From Hyparrhenia diplandra (Eukaryota; Streptophyta; Magnoliopsida; Poales; Poaceae), in the NCBI GenBank assembly GCA_015847255.1, contig JADLZK010002761.1, forward strand, positions 124,001 through 188,000: a DNA stretch of 64,000 nucleotides. Direction: 5' to 3'. Below are positions 39,692 through 51,252 of the stretch, piece by piece (position 1 is the first letter of the stretch; every line of letters begins with the position of its first letter). The translations under genes and the position numbers were made by a program. The notes under the pieces were generated by a model. It made no database searches, was not told where the DNA came from, and saw only the letters and a program-made list of their open reading frames with translations.

Positions 39692-42600
39692 ATGGCTTCC
39701 TCCTCATCGTCATCACCAACGCCGCCGCCAACGTCAACAAGGAAACCACCACCCCGTCAAGAGAACCGCCGCCACCGCTCGGTCCAGCCGACCCAGCGCC
39801 CGTCAAGCAAGCGCCCGGCGGATCACGACATTCGCGTCGCCTCCACCGTCCGTGAAAGCCGCCACCGTCTCCTCGCGGCGGGCGACATCTCCTCCGTCTC
39901 CCTCAGCTGGGGAAAACCCCGGAGGACGCCTGCGGCAGTCAGGGGCACGCGCCGCACTCCCACCAGCAGGGGCGGCGTCATCGCCGCGGTCCGTGAAAGC
40001 CGCGGCTGCCTCGCGTGCACGGGCGTCTCACTACGCCGGAAAAACTGCCACGCCGGCGGTCAGGGGCACTCCGAACCTGGTATGAAAAATTGGACATTTC
40101 CTTTTCTTAATTTGAGATTTTGGATATCGATGACTACATATACAAATTACACACACATAAAAAAAAAAAAGATTGAATCTGAACGTGGTGCTTTGAATTT
40201 ATTTAAATTTGTTCTGAAATTCCGCATTTGTAGCTAGGCAGTGCTGAATTTTTCTTTGTACCCACCCTGGCTACGATTTTAACTGATTACTAGGAGGGAT
40301 CCCCTCGTTACTGTGGGAATGCTGTACAATTTTATTAATTGCATAGAGAATATATGTAATTATATTAAGACTGACAGATGTGCAATATATTGCTTCAAAT
40401 CATTTTAAGATTTATTCTCCAGGCTTAGAAATCCTTTTGGTTTGAATTTATTCATCATGTATCCTTTGCATAACTTAGATCCCTAAGAGACGTGATGGTA
40501 GAGTATAAGATTTCCCTGCCATTCCATTAAAATGTGAAAGAAACATTACAGGATTTATATGATCTTCTATAAACTTGGAACATAAAACTTAAAAAAAAAA
40601 CAATAAGCTACAGAGCTAAAAAAGCTAGGCAACAGATACGCAGAGGTATATTTATACAAGTAGCATTGTTGTATGTCCTGTTGCATCATATATATTTGTT
40701 TATTGGCTCTGATACTGATTGCCATTCTATATTGTTGCATTCACCTTGCATCGGTACAGACTAACTGTAAAGAGGAAGAGAGAGATCAAACTAAAGGTGC
40801 CAACAGATCTGTCAGTTAATAGCAAATTCCATTAAAAATACAATGTTAAGGAAAATCAATCATAGCAACTTTGATTCCATACCAACAAAATTAATCAGTA
40901 CCTATGACATACAAATTCATTGGATGGGTGGCGCTTGGATAACCAAGGACCGAGGTGCCTTGGTTTGCAACTGGTTGTGAGAGGCTGCCACAATATATAT
41001 AATGTTGGCAAACTAGGGAGAAGCTGATTAGTTGGAGAATGAGAAGCAGATGTAGGATTTCAGGAGTTGAAGCGGCAGCATTATTGGTGAAAGGAAAGTG
41101 GAAGGAGTACACTATAGGTTAATGGTCCAACAAAGCCACCAGTGAGGCCATGCATTGATTGAAATGCTTAACGCTAGTGGTTTATTAGATGGAGGGAACG
41201 GAGAAGTGTAGGATTGGTGGGAACCAGCTTCATTATACATGCATTTTTCTAGCATTGCGAGTGTCCTTATTACACAACTGGTTTGAAATTTCAAACATGC
41301 ATATAGCTAGGGTTACATAACAGTGGATTATTAGTCATTTTCTGGTTCATAGTTTGTGGTTCTTTTCTCTCCATTTTACTAAGTAGCATTTTTTTAAAAA
41401 AAAAGAGAAAAATATTAAATGCATCAACCAATGCATATAGGGAACCAGCTTCATTATACATGCATTTTTCTAGCATTGCGAAGTGCCCTTATTGGTTTGA
41501 AATTTCAAACATGCATATAGCTAGGGTTACATAACAGTGGATTATTAATCATTTTTCGGTTCATAGTTTGTGGTTATTTTCTCTCCATTTTACTCAGTAG
41601 CATTTTTTAAAAAAAAAGAGAAAATATTAAATGCATCGACCAATGCATATAGTTGTTCTTAGAGTTTTGAGTACCTAGTTGTCTCTGGCTGCTGGATAAC
41701 CATTTTGCACATGCACAATGGAAAGTATTGCATACTATATTGGTATCCTTGTACAGGATACATTATTCTGCACCTTTTACTTTAAACACTTTTTCTTCGT
41801 CTCTGTTATCACTTTATCAGGAACCAAAGTTGAGGCAACTAAAGGACGATACAATTTCATCTCTATCAAAAATTAAAAAGGTAACCACTGCCGTTGAATT
41901 TTTGTTGGCCTCACAACCTCCTCGAGTTTTTATCTAATATATATACACTATCCTTACCAAATTGAAAAGGAAGCTATTGAAGGGAGAAACACAACAGCAA
42001 CCATTGCAGCTAGTGTACTGCAAGAGACTTCAATATTTGATTCAGTTATCAGGAACACAAGGTATATATTTATTTAGAGATCTATTTTTTTCCTAGAATC
42101 GAATCGAATGCAATGAACAAATACATTCAAATTAAAGGAATGCCCAGTGTACTGTATTGTATTGTATTTGTGCATCATAAATTAGTAATGTCTTGTTCAT
42201 TTTTGTTGCCTACACAGGAAATTCTCTGATATCTTCCATTCAGCAAAGGTCTCCGATCCGCTGCCAACGATTGATGTTTTTCTCGGTGTCTATGAAGATA
42301 CTATCCAGTGGAAGAACATCGCCGAGTGTGTCACATCTGTGGAGCTATCATCAAACAAGTACTGGGTCAGTGGTGATCCTCATGTTTTCCATGAGCTAAT
42401 CTTACCAAATGCACCGAAGACAAAGAGCACAATGAAGGAGAGAACGGCTGAGCTTGCCAAGGACTTGTGCAGGCAGATGCAAACATGGTTCCTGACTTTT
42501 GTGGTGGGGGGCACTGAATGTGGAAAACAAGTGGAAGCCCAAAAGTGACACACCGACGCTCGTCTCACAGTTCAAGAAGATCAGGCATTGGTTGGAGCAG

Positions 42601-42700
42601 ACAAAACATCAGATCGTGAAGGAGGAGGTGTGGACAAAAGAGGTGATGAAGCTGTTGGAGAGCAGGATCGGTCACCACTTAAGACGATTAGAAGAGTGGG
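39692..42700 (+). pseudogene. DUF936-like gene copy 2, diverged, four exons, frameshifted
   Basis: Exons by GT/AG and homology to copy 1: 39692-40079 (donor CTG|GTATGA), 41821-41880 (EPKLRQLKDDTISSLSKIKK), 41970-42061 (TTATIAASVLQETSIFDSVI; weak acceptor) and 42218-about 42700. Exon 4 reads KFSDIFHSAKVSDPLPTIDV and YEDTIQWKNIAE, aligned with the same positions of copy 1, and further on ERTAELAKDLCRQMQTWFLT and SQFKKIRHWLEQ. A one-base shift occurs near 42505. Exon 1 looks frame-split: MASSSSSSPT starts one frame, while RATSPPSPSAGENPGG and ASSPRSVKAAA lie in another. The conserved N-terminal DUF936 domain is missing, so even before the frameshifts the gene was shortened. Non-functional copy or dying paralogue. 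Confidence 0.75.
41219..41650. repeat. Tandem duplication inside intron 1 of DUF936-like copy 2
   Basis: Copy 1 is 41219-41439 and copy 2 is 41440-41650. Both start GGGAACCAGCTTCATTATAC and end CCAATGCATATA, about 221 and 211 bp, with a few substitutions and an 11-bp indel. Confidence 0.93.
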
Positions 42701-42739
42701 GTCTTGTGCCTCCAAAAAAACTCAGACTGGTCAGTCTCA

Positions 42740-43330
42740 TCAGTGAGACAACCATGATGATCGATGTGACCGATCCTAATCGTCTCTGTTATCACAGGAA
42801 TAAAAGTCAATTTGTTCGAGATGAGATAAAGAAAAGAGTTTAGAGACGACTCAAAAAATTTCGAAGGGTTTTTCTTTTGAAGTTTGTCAGTTAAAATTAG
42901 CCAAATTGAGTCATGAGTATAAATGAAATTTGTTTTTTCTTTTCTTTAAGGAAATTAATGCAAGTCATAATCGAATTTCTATCTATTTGCATTATAGACG
43001 GAAATTCGAATCATTTTCTCGAGCCGTATGAGGAGAAAACCTCCTAAGATTTAAAACGTGCCGTCTACTTCCAGGAAATGTTCGAACAGAGAACTTTCTC
43101 TAATCCAACGCCCGCATTCTCCGAAGATTGAGGAACAAGAGGAGATCCATTAAAAGAAATCTTTCTCAGAGAGAAAATCTAAACAGTAACATCAAATCAC
43201 AGACTACACGAAAGTTGTCCCTTTATTAGGAATGGAGTGCAGCAAGGGCAGAAGAGTTTCCTCCTATGTCATTTTATAAATATAACCGGATGTACGATAA
43301 AAACCTAGTGGAAAATCATAAGTATGCGGT
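42740..43330. other. Possible organellar DNA insertion (group II intron-like)
   Basis: Composition and motifs change abruptly after the DUF936-like exon. Around 43020 the sequence CGAGCCGTATGAGGAGAAAA followed by CCTCCTAAG resembles group II intron domain V (GAGCCGTAT, GAAA-type loop, short stem), preceded by ATTATAGACGGAAATTCGAA as in plastid introns. Flanking sequence also reads organelle-like. I cannot name the source gene. Alternatively it is an unrelated AT-rich repeat. Confidence 0.45.
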
Positions 43331-43366
43331 TCAGCGAGGACGCGTTTGTCAGCGAGAGGGGAGAGA

Positions 43367-43716
43367 TGTCATGAACCGAAAGGGCATCGCCCGGAAAGGG
43401 GCCCAACAAGGAGCAACACAAGCACCGCCCGGGGCCCAAGGCCCGGCGTCTTGGGCCTGAGGGCTGGGCGCCGCCGCCCACCGTGAGCACGCCATCGTCA
43501 TTAGCTTCCGTTAAGTAAAGAATATTTAGGGAATAAAAAAGATAGGAATAAAATAGGATAGGAATAAGATTGCTTGTAAAAGAGGTATTCCAATCTATAA
43601 AGAAACCTCTAGACCTTTCTTAGCGGGCAAGTCTTCTTTGGACTATAAATACAAGGGGCATGTAATCGTTTTGCAATCAAGAAGAAAATTAAAAGGGGTA
43701 ACTCCCCAAAATCTCC

Positions 43717-43783
<67 letters not shown>

Positions 43784-44179
43784 CCGGGCGCCAGCGCCCC
43801 CTCCCTGCCCTAAGCGCCGTCACCCCACGCCGCCGCCTCTGCCGCACCACCCCAGCGCCGCCCGAGCGCGCCCCTCCGCCCGCCCCGCCCGGCCGGCTGC
43901 TAGCAGCGCCGCCCCTCCCTCGCGCAGCGCGCGGGCTGCGCCATCGGCAAACGCCCGCGTCGTCCATGCGCTGCCGCGCTGCCCCGCGACGCCCGCAGCC
44001 CACGCCCGCCCGCACCGTCCCTCGCTGCCACCAGCGCCGCCAACGCTACCGCACTTCCCCTCTTCTTCCTCCTCTCCACGGTCCCCAACAGCCCTAACCA
44101 CCGTCTACACCATCATCATCACCGTCAAGCTCGCCCCGACGCGTGTCTCGATCGCCCGGAATCCTTGCGGTCTGTGACA
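43367..44179 (+). mobile_element. Putative solo LTR or LTR fragment
   Basis: TGTCATGAACC ... GGTCTGTGACA borders, with an LTR-like centre: GGACTATAAATACAAGGGGC (TATA, about 43638), then a long C/T and GC-rich R-U5-like region. No target duplication and no internal region were found, so this could also be a partial element. The GC-rich frame 43638-44177 is low-complexity and not a gene. Confidence 0.4.
43717..43780. repeat. (TC)n microsatellite, about 32 units
   Basis: Uninterrupted CT dinucleotide repeat of about 64 nt inside the LTR-like segment. It creates an artificial Ser-Leu open frame. Confidence 0.97.
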
Positions 44180-44282
44180 ATATACTTCTAAGTTCAATGC
44201 CTCCATATATTGAACCTTAATTTATAAGTTTGCATTTTTGTTTAACTAATGCTTCGATCTCAACAAAAAAAGATTTTTGACA

Positions 44283-44444
44283 GGAATTGAATTCCATTAA
44301 ATTAAGCATGTTATGTGGTTGAGGAAGCCCATCACCATGTTATATTTGCATTGCACTCTCCAACTCCATTCCATTGCATTGCACTCTCCAACTCCAACTC
44401 CAACTCCATTGCACTACAATGAATTAAATTCCAAGGATCCAAAC
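44283..44444. mobile_element. Possible hAT-like MITE fragment
   Basis: Imperfect inverted ends GGAATTGAATTCCATT and AATGAATTAAATTCC enclose a repetitive TTGCACTCTCCAACTCCA interior. No target duplication could be fixed. Weak call. Confidence 0.35.
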
Positions 44445-44639
44445 ATGCCCTAAGAGGTTTAGTCCAGAGATCCAAGTCAAGCCCCAAAAAGATCATCCAC
44501 ACTTCGTGTGACATAGTAGTTGTCCTATGGTTCTAGGCTCTGTTATGGGCTACAAAAGAAATTGTTCCATTGCCATACTGATGGGGGCTGTTCTGAATAA
44601 GTAAATCCCGCTCAAACAGATAGTTGGAACACACCATGG

Positions 44640-46155
44640 CTTGACCAAAAGGAGTTGGATACATGTTGTGAAAACCTACTTAAGCATGGTTGTGGAAGAA
44701 ATCCTCCAAAATATTCCTAATGTCCATGAAAGTAACAGTGCCTTGAGGTGTAGGATTGAGGATAGCTATGGCGAGGTCAAGATTGTGGTCATGCACCGGA
44801 CAAACCACAACTCTTCTCATCAAAGGTCTTCCATCTATCATCTCACGCTGGGTTCCTAGGGGCAGAAAGGGCGCATGATCAACAAAACGGAGGACGGTGT
44901 TACTGTAGCAGGAGAGAGGGTTTTCTCTTCCCATGGAACATGGCGAATGCATTGATGAGAATGGGGGCCAAGAATAAAGTTTTCGCACTCACTGAAGTTG
45001 GATTGCCTTACTCCAGTTGCACATTGGCTAGAAGAGAGTGGAGAGGTTGCCGGCGGTGATGGCTCCACCTCGGCGTCGTCATCCTCGTCTGTGAAACTCG
45101 GGAGCAACCAACCACCAGGTGAGCGACCCGAGGACAGTAATCGGGGAGGCGGAGTAATTCTAGTTTGGTGGAAAACATAGTCACTGAAGGATTCGAAGTG
45201 TCTAGGGGCATTGGGCCCAACTGTCATACTCCATAAGCAACCAAAGGGTCAATTTGAGTAGTAGAAATTTGGTCTTTCTTAACTGGACAGCGTGAAGACC
45301 GGCAGGAGATCCGGGCGTGACCGTAGTGAAAGCAGGTTATACATCGGAATTGTTTTTGCAATTGGGCCTAGAGTGATCCATGGCTAAGCAACGAGAGCAA
45401 CTGTTTGGGCCCAAGGCCGGTCTAGAAGGTAAAGGGCCCAAAATCCCTTTGAAAAACTTTGAAACTAGCGGACGAGAAACGGTTTTCCTAAAGATCAGGT
45501 GATAAAAAACAGAGTGCCTAGTACCTTTGAAGGGATTTGAATTTCGGAAGTTTGAATTCTGAACATGAACCTCCTTGTTCGGACCCGAGAATTTAGGAAA
45601 AGCACAAGCTTTACTCACCGGAATGGAGTTTGCTCCGGTGAGGGGTGGACGTACTAGAGGGGCGGATTGGTTTCTGTAACGCACTGTGGTCCAAGAGGTC
45701 TTCTCTTCTACCAGCCATTTGTGATATTCTGAACGGAATGGTGGCCCGCCATTGTGCTAGAGGTGGAAGAAACACTTGAACTGTTGGCACTCAAACTTCT
45801 TCAGGCTGTAAACATGAAAACCAACCGCCAGGCAGGAGACAGAGAAACGAAAACTACGATCACCAAGAACACGAACATCAAAATCTCCAGCAGATCCACC
45901 AAGAATAGACTGAAGAATGGCGGCCGTTGAATGGTCAGAGAGTCGGAAAGTGCATCGCCCACTAAAAGGACCAGGAAGAAGGGAGGTGAACGAGAGGCGG
46001 GGATATGGCAAACCGGAGCCTGGAAGCGACGAACAACCAAACCAGGCCGGGGGTTGAGTTGGTTGAAATCCATGGCCGGATCGACGGAAAAACGCCAGGG
46101 CTGGGTCACCGGCGATCACCAGGGCGAGGGGGGAGATATAACTTTTTAGCATCAT
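44640..46155 (-). mobile_element. LINE ORF1-like fragment with CCHC knuckle, degenerate
   Basis: Read on the minus strand from 46155: a DUF4283-like N-terminal part (GDFDVRVLGDRSFRFSVSCL, FHVYSLKKFECQQFK), then a basic region with one CCHC knuckle C-SR-C-LAMD-H-SRPN-C (about 45390-45350), then a second module with RRVVVCPVHDHNLDLAIAIL and GTVTFMDIRNILEDFF (about 44820-44690). This matches the ORF1-type proteins of plant L1 LINEs. At least three frame breaks (near 45700, 45300 and 44960). No RT follows. Confidence 0.65.
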
Positions 46156-47140
46156 ACCGAATGTACACTCTCTAGATAGTACTTTAGTGGTTTGCCATTA
46201 ATTTTTTAGCACCTTTCAGCTGCAAACCAATACAATTTTAGCACTTTTACTGATGTGTCATGCCTCCTCACCACTCCACGTTGAAATCGGGACGTCAAAA
46301 GACGAGGAATACCTGCCCCCGTTCCCCGTTCGGTAAAAAAACGTTCGCACCGGCCCTTTCCTATCCTCGTGGCCTATCCCCGTCGGTCCTGACCCCGTCC
46401 GCCCCTGCTCTCGTTCGCGACTTCGCGAGTCGCGCGTTTCCCAGCATTGCCTCGCACGGCCGCCCGCAACGGGGACGGCTCCCGCCTCCCCTAAGCCCCA
46501 CGCCGCCCCAAGCTCCACGCCACCCCCAAGCCCCACGATGACGCGCGGTCAACGGTGGCGGACATGTCGCGGCACACTGCATTCCGGCGATCCAGGACGT
46601 GAAGCGGCTCAATTGACGGGTGTTCGAGTATGGGAGGGAGCTGGGGAGGGAGGGGAGATGGGTCGAGATCGCCATTAGACACACACACATCTTGCATTTT
46701 ATTTGTCTCAGTTTTGGTTCCTTTCCACCGAATAATACTCATGCCAAGGCAGGCATGTTCTCGAAAAAGTAGTACTACACGTACGGTACTATGACTAAGG
46801 ACTCAAATCAAAGATAGAATTAAAAAAAATGGTGTATAGCTGCTAAACAACTAGGCCGTTGCCAAATAACTAGCTAGCGATCGAGGAGCAAAAAGGGACG
46901 ACGACTGAACACTGGAGTGGACGGTGTCTTCAGGAATTGACGATTGGCATGGTGCGAGGCCTGAATTTAGGCCATGACCTCCCTACGATGCTCTGATGCA
47001 TTGGTGATTATTACTTGTAGTTGTAGCTACGGGTGTACTACAATACTAGTGTCCTGGACGGTGAACGAGGTAACAGCTGGAGGTGAAGTTTTTTGGCATA
47101 TATGGACTACCATCGCCTTTGCTTCATGCATGGTGATCAA
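46156..47140. other. Intergenic, GC-rich patch without recognised gene
   Basis: 46260-46560 is GC-rich with open frames on both strands but no motif. The rest is AT-rich. Nothing could be assigned. Confidence 0.45.
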
Positions 47141-47362
47141 TTTATGTTTGTCTTGCCCATACAGCAGCAAGGACATGTCCAAGTCACATAAGAACTTTAG
47201 ATTTGACAGAGTAGTATGCAGGTCGGGCTCGTTCTGTTACCACCGGCGGCTGGCTGGAGCTGGAGCTGGGGCTGCTGCTGCTGCTGTGCATACGTGCCGA
47301 GGAACAAGCAGCAGAGCAAACATGAGCATGGCAGCAGCTAGGCGATGAATGGTGGCAACCAT
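47141..47362 (-). pseudogene. Internally deleted RLP remnant (signal peptide joined to tail)
   Basis: On the minus strand, 47362 starts MVATIHRL-AAAMLMFALLL, the signal peptide of this RLP family, and runs into a stop in about 43 codons. It is followed within about 60 bp by the last LRR (TLSNLKFLCDLD, other frame) and directly by the end of the cytoplasmic tail (LLYGQDKHK frame of the normal VAVWARQT end). LRRNT, nearly all LRRs and the TM segment, more than 2.5 kb, are gone. The 5' flank (47363-47760) matches that of RLP B, so this was once a full tandem copy. Confidence 0.85.
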
Positions 47363-48270
47363 GGACAATAGTGTCGCTATGCTAGAACTAGAAGAGAATG
47401 GGAGGATTCAGTTCTAGGGAGTCTTACAGTTGGTGGATGCAGATGATAGTGCAGATCGTCGGCCGTTTGACTGTGGACTGAGGCCGTCGAGTCAGCTTCC
47501 ATGTAAAGGGTCAGGCATCTGCATACTGGCCCACGTGAAGGCATACACGCACTCCTCCTATCCTCTGTTTAGCGGGAGCCCAATTAGTGGAACTCCTGCT
47601 TTAGCTGTGTGCTCCACCAGTGAAACTCTGCTCATATATTGGGATTGGTCTCTTCAATTTCTGAGAAATTTGCTCCCCTTGCATGTTCAATGTTCGTAAG
47701 TGAATGTTACTTATAGTGTACTTTGAGTATGCAACTTTTTTGTCTAAAAGAAACCTGCAGGACAGGAGAGGAGAGCCGCTCAAATGTGCTAATTCTTTTA
47801 TCAACCATGAAATTTAATGTGGATATGGATATTGTGCGTGTACGTAAGCTGTGCCAATTCTGCACTGAGCATAAGTCTAGTCAGGGCCTTTCTCACTTAA
47901 TTCAGCAATTACCAATTGACGATGAGCATGGAAACAATGGTCATGGCGGAGACGCGAGCCTTTCTTGATGTGGATGACGAACATGGAGACATGGCACAAG
48001 TAAGCAATTAGGCAGACTCCGACCCCAAAAACAGGGGATGTTGTGCTCAACATAAGCACAACCTTGAACTGTTATTATTTAATTTGGTCATGTCATCATA
48101 AGGTAAATGATATCACAAATCTTAAGCCAAAGGGTGTGGTCTGGATATTACATTTCATTCCAAAAAGAAAACCAGCAATGTTGTGTAACAACTTCTACAT
48201 ACACTTTGATTCATACTACATGCATGCATTGGCTACATTCAGTTGAACGAGCGACCATCACCTTTTTGCT
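47363..48270. repeat. RLP inter-gene spacer, tandem-duplicated
   Basis: 47430-47760 resembles 51310-51870 (GTGCTCCACCAG, GCTCATATATTGGG, TTCTGAGAAATTTGCTCCCC, GTACTTTGAGTA). 47880-48260 resembles 52210-52610 (GATGACGAACATG, ACAGGGGATG, GCTCAACATAAGCACA, TTTGGTCATGTCATCAT). No gene. Confidence 0.85.
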
Positions 48271-51252
48271 TCAAGCATCGCGCTCAGTTCGTATTTGCCT
48301 TATCCACACAGCAACACGGACATAAATTTTGTCACACAGCTTGTCCGAGAGTCGAAAGCAAGCAATTCTCCAGCTTCTCTTGAAGATCAGAACACCAAAT
48401 GCTATCCAGGTACCAAGCACGAAGCCAGACCCGAGTCCAAGATAAAAGAATAGCATCCCAAGAACTTCTTCAATTGTTCTCAAGCCACCTTCCTTTGGTG
48501 CATCGTCCTCATTTGAGCAACTGATTGGAAGAGGATGCCCGCAAAGACCGGTGTTGCCACTGTACATAGATGGATGCTCTGCATATAGGGTGTCGAGCTG
48601 AGATCCTAATGGAATTCTTCCGTAAGATTGTTGTATGAAAGGACCAAGTCGCTTAAGAACGTTAGATTTGAAAGAGTGGCTGGTATTTCCCCTGAAAGCA
48701 TGTTCCTCGAGAGATCTAGGGATTCGAGCAATCGCATTTCCCCGATCTTGTTTGGAATAACTCCACTCAAGTGGTTCTTTGACAGATTCAAATTCACTAG
48801 ACCATCAAGGAGATTTATGTCATCTGGAATTTTTCCGGTTAAATTGTTAGAAGATAAATCAATGCTCTTCATATCTGTTCCCACAACTGTAGACAAGGAA
48901 CCATAGTTCAATTCCTTCCCCTTCAAGACCACAGACAAACTACTAAGGCGGAAGGGATGTCCATAGTAATTATTCAACATTGCATAGGGGTCCTCCTCGA
49001 TTACACCCGGACAATACCATACATTTATCTTGCTCATTGTTTTCAGATTTGAAAAGTTGCTCGGCAAAGAGCCTGATATCTTATTGTTGTGGAGATCCAT
49101 GTACTGAAGGCAACCAAGATTTGTGATGTTCACTGGAATATTTCCATAGAAGTTGTTATGACTTAACCGTAGAATTGATAAAGATCCCAATTGTCCAATC
49201 CACATTGGAAGTCCTCCAGAGAATTTGTTGCTAGACAAATCTAAGACTACCAAAGCTCTAAACTTTTGCACACAAGATGGGAACTCTCCTGACAAACTAT
49301 TATTACTTAAGGCCATAAATCTTATTGATTTCATTACCCCAAGGCATGATGGAAGTTCTCCCTCCAAAAATTGTTGGACAAGTCCAACACAAGCAATTCT
49401 CGATATTTACAGAAAGATGGAGGAATACGACCGGCGATTTGGTTGGAGAATAGGGATAGATGCATTAGATTGGCAGGTCCAACAGTAGAGGGCAAATGTC
49501 CTGACAAGAAGTTATTGGACAAGTCCAAGAAACTTATGTTTGGTGGCAGTGTGGGTATCTGACCAGTTAATTGGTTTGAGCTGAGATATAGTGCTACAAG
49601 TGACATGGAGCCCATATTAGTCGGCAATGTTCCAGTGAGTTGATTGTTGGAGATGTTCAAGAATTCGACATTTGAAAAGGCATCAGAGAACCACTGTGGA
49701 AGCCTATCAGCTATACCTGCACTCGAGATATCAAGGTAGGTGATTTTCACATTCCATCGAAGCCACCCAGGAAATAGTGGAATCTGGCAGAATGCAAAGT
49801 TTACAGTATCTAATTTAGATGGCGGTTGCCAGTCCGAGCTGATCTCAATCCTCAGGGCATTAGATGACAAGTCTATAAAATGCAAGCTCCTTGCACTAGC
49901 AATGTGTTCCTCAGTTACGGTGCCATTCAATTTATTTCTAGTTAGATCCAGGTGGGTCAGACTACTAAGCTTACCAATCTCATATGGAACATGTCCATTT
50001 AGGTTGTTGCCAGAGAGGACAAGTTTTTTTGTAAACTGGTAAATTGCCCTACAGATGGTGGGAGAGATCCTGTGATGTTGTTCGAACCGAGATTCAAAAC
50101 GACCAAGCTCGTTAATTGCCCTATCCATCTTGGTAGCATCCCAGTTAATTGGTTTGAACTGAGGTCCAATTCTTGCAATTTGTTGGGTGAACAGCGAGGC
50201 AGATTCTGAAACAGCTCAGCTATGTTGCCAGATATGAGAGCCACATGAAGGTTAAGGACCTCCAAATTGCATAGATTCTTCAGATCCGTGGTCATGATTC
50301 GACACTTCTCACTGTCAGCATAATTAGTATTAACTGAAAGATCAAGAACTTGCAGGGATGCCAAGTCACCTAGAGCATCCGGAAACTGACCGTACATTTT
50401 AGTATAATTGAGGTAGAGGTATTTGAGGCTTGTTATGTTCCAGATCCAGCTGGTCACCATTGGATGGTCGAAGGAGTTCCCGGAGGCATCTAGCTCCTCG
50501 AGATTTGTCAGGTTCAGGTGTGGTAGTGACTGGTTTGCGATTGCAAGACCGCAGCCGGAAAGACGTAGGACTCTCAAAGAAGGAAGCATATTCATGACAT
50601 GAGGCCAATCCACTACTGTGCCGAGGTCTACACGGTTGAGGTTAAGAAATTGTATAGAAGAAAGGCGTGTTAACCATGATAGATCTGTCGTATATGTTTG
50701 ATCCATATATGATAGATCCAGGAACTGCAGCCGTGACAAGTTACCAAGTTGGGGAGGTATTAGGTCACCAAAGAATGGGATGCCCGAGAGGTTAAGATAC
50801 TTGAGATTCTTTAGAGAGCCCAAGAACTCCGGAATACTATCGGTTGGCCCTGCTAGATCATTCCAGCTGAGGTCAAGGCTTTCCAAGTGATCCAGGGCAA
50901 GCAAAGAAGGACTTATCTTGCCGATCAAATATGCTTTGGAGGTGCTTCCAAGTTGAAGCTTGTGGACGTGGCCAGTTCGGTTGCTGCACCGGACGCCTCT
51001 CCACCGACAGCAGTCCTGCTCGCCGTCTCGCCGCCACGAGTCGAAGAGGCCTGCAGGGTCGCTTGTGATCCCATGCTTGAATGCCAGCAGAGCGTCTCTC
51101 TCGTGGGGTATGCAGCTCGGAGGACTAGCTTTGGTATCACTAGCGGCTGCCTGGGGCTGCTGCTGTGCATTCAGCGTGGCGAGGAACATGAAGCAGTGGA
51201 GCAACACGAGCAGGGCAGCTAGGCGATGCATGGTGGTGGCAACCATGGACAA
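48271..51252 (-). pseudogene. LRR receptor-like protein B (no kinase), three frameshifts
   Basis: An intronless RLP closely related to A and C. The start is at 51252 or more likely the internal Met of MHRLAALLVLLHCFMF (51231), which begins the signal peptide. Then LRRNT (HERDALLAFKHGITSDPAG, CCRWRGVRCSNRTG), LRRs through 50030, a frame break at an A-run near 50032, LRRs continuing to a second break near 49372 (one T missing in a T-run, in the same LRR as in gene A), more LRRs with an island (VVLKGKELNYG), a third break near 48618, then GNTGLCGHPLPISCS, a TM helix with LGLGSGFVLGTW and the tail KRSWRIACFRLSDKLC ending at 48271. Open blocks: 49999-51252, 49334-50128, 48606-49367, 48271-48567. 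Expected role as for A: plasma-membrane immune-type receptor without kinase. Not translatable as read. Confidence 0.93.

Noticed and set aside
43638..44177. 179-codon ORF with a Ser-Leu run
   Set aside because: Created by the (CT)n microsatellite and GC-rich LTR-like DNA.
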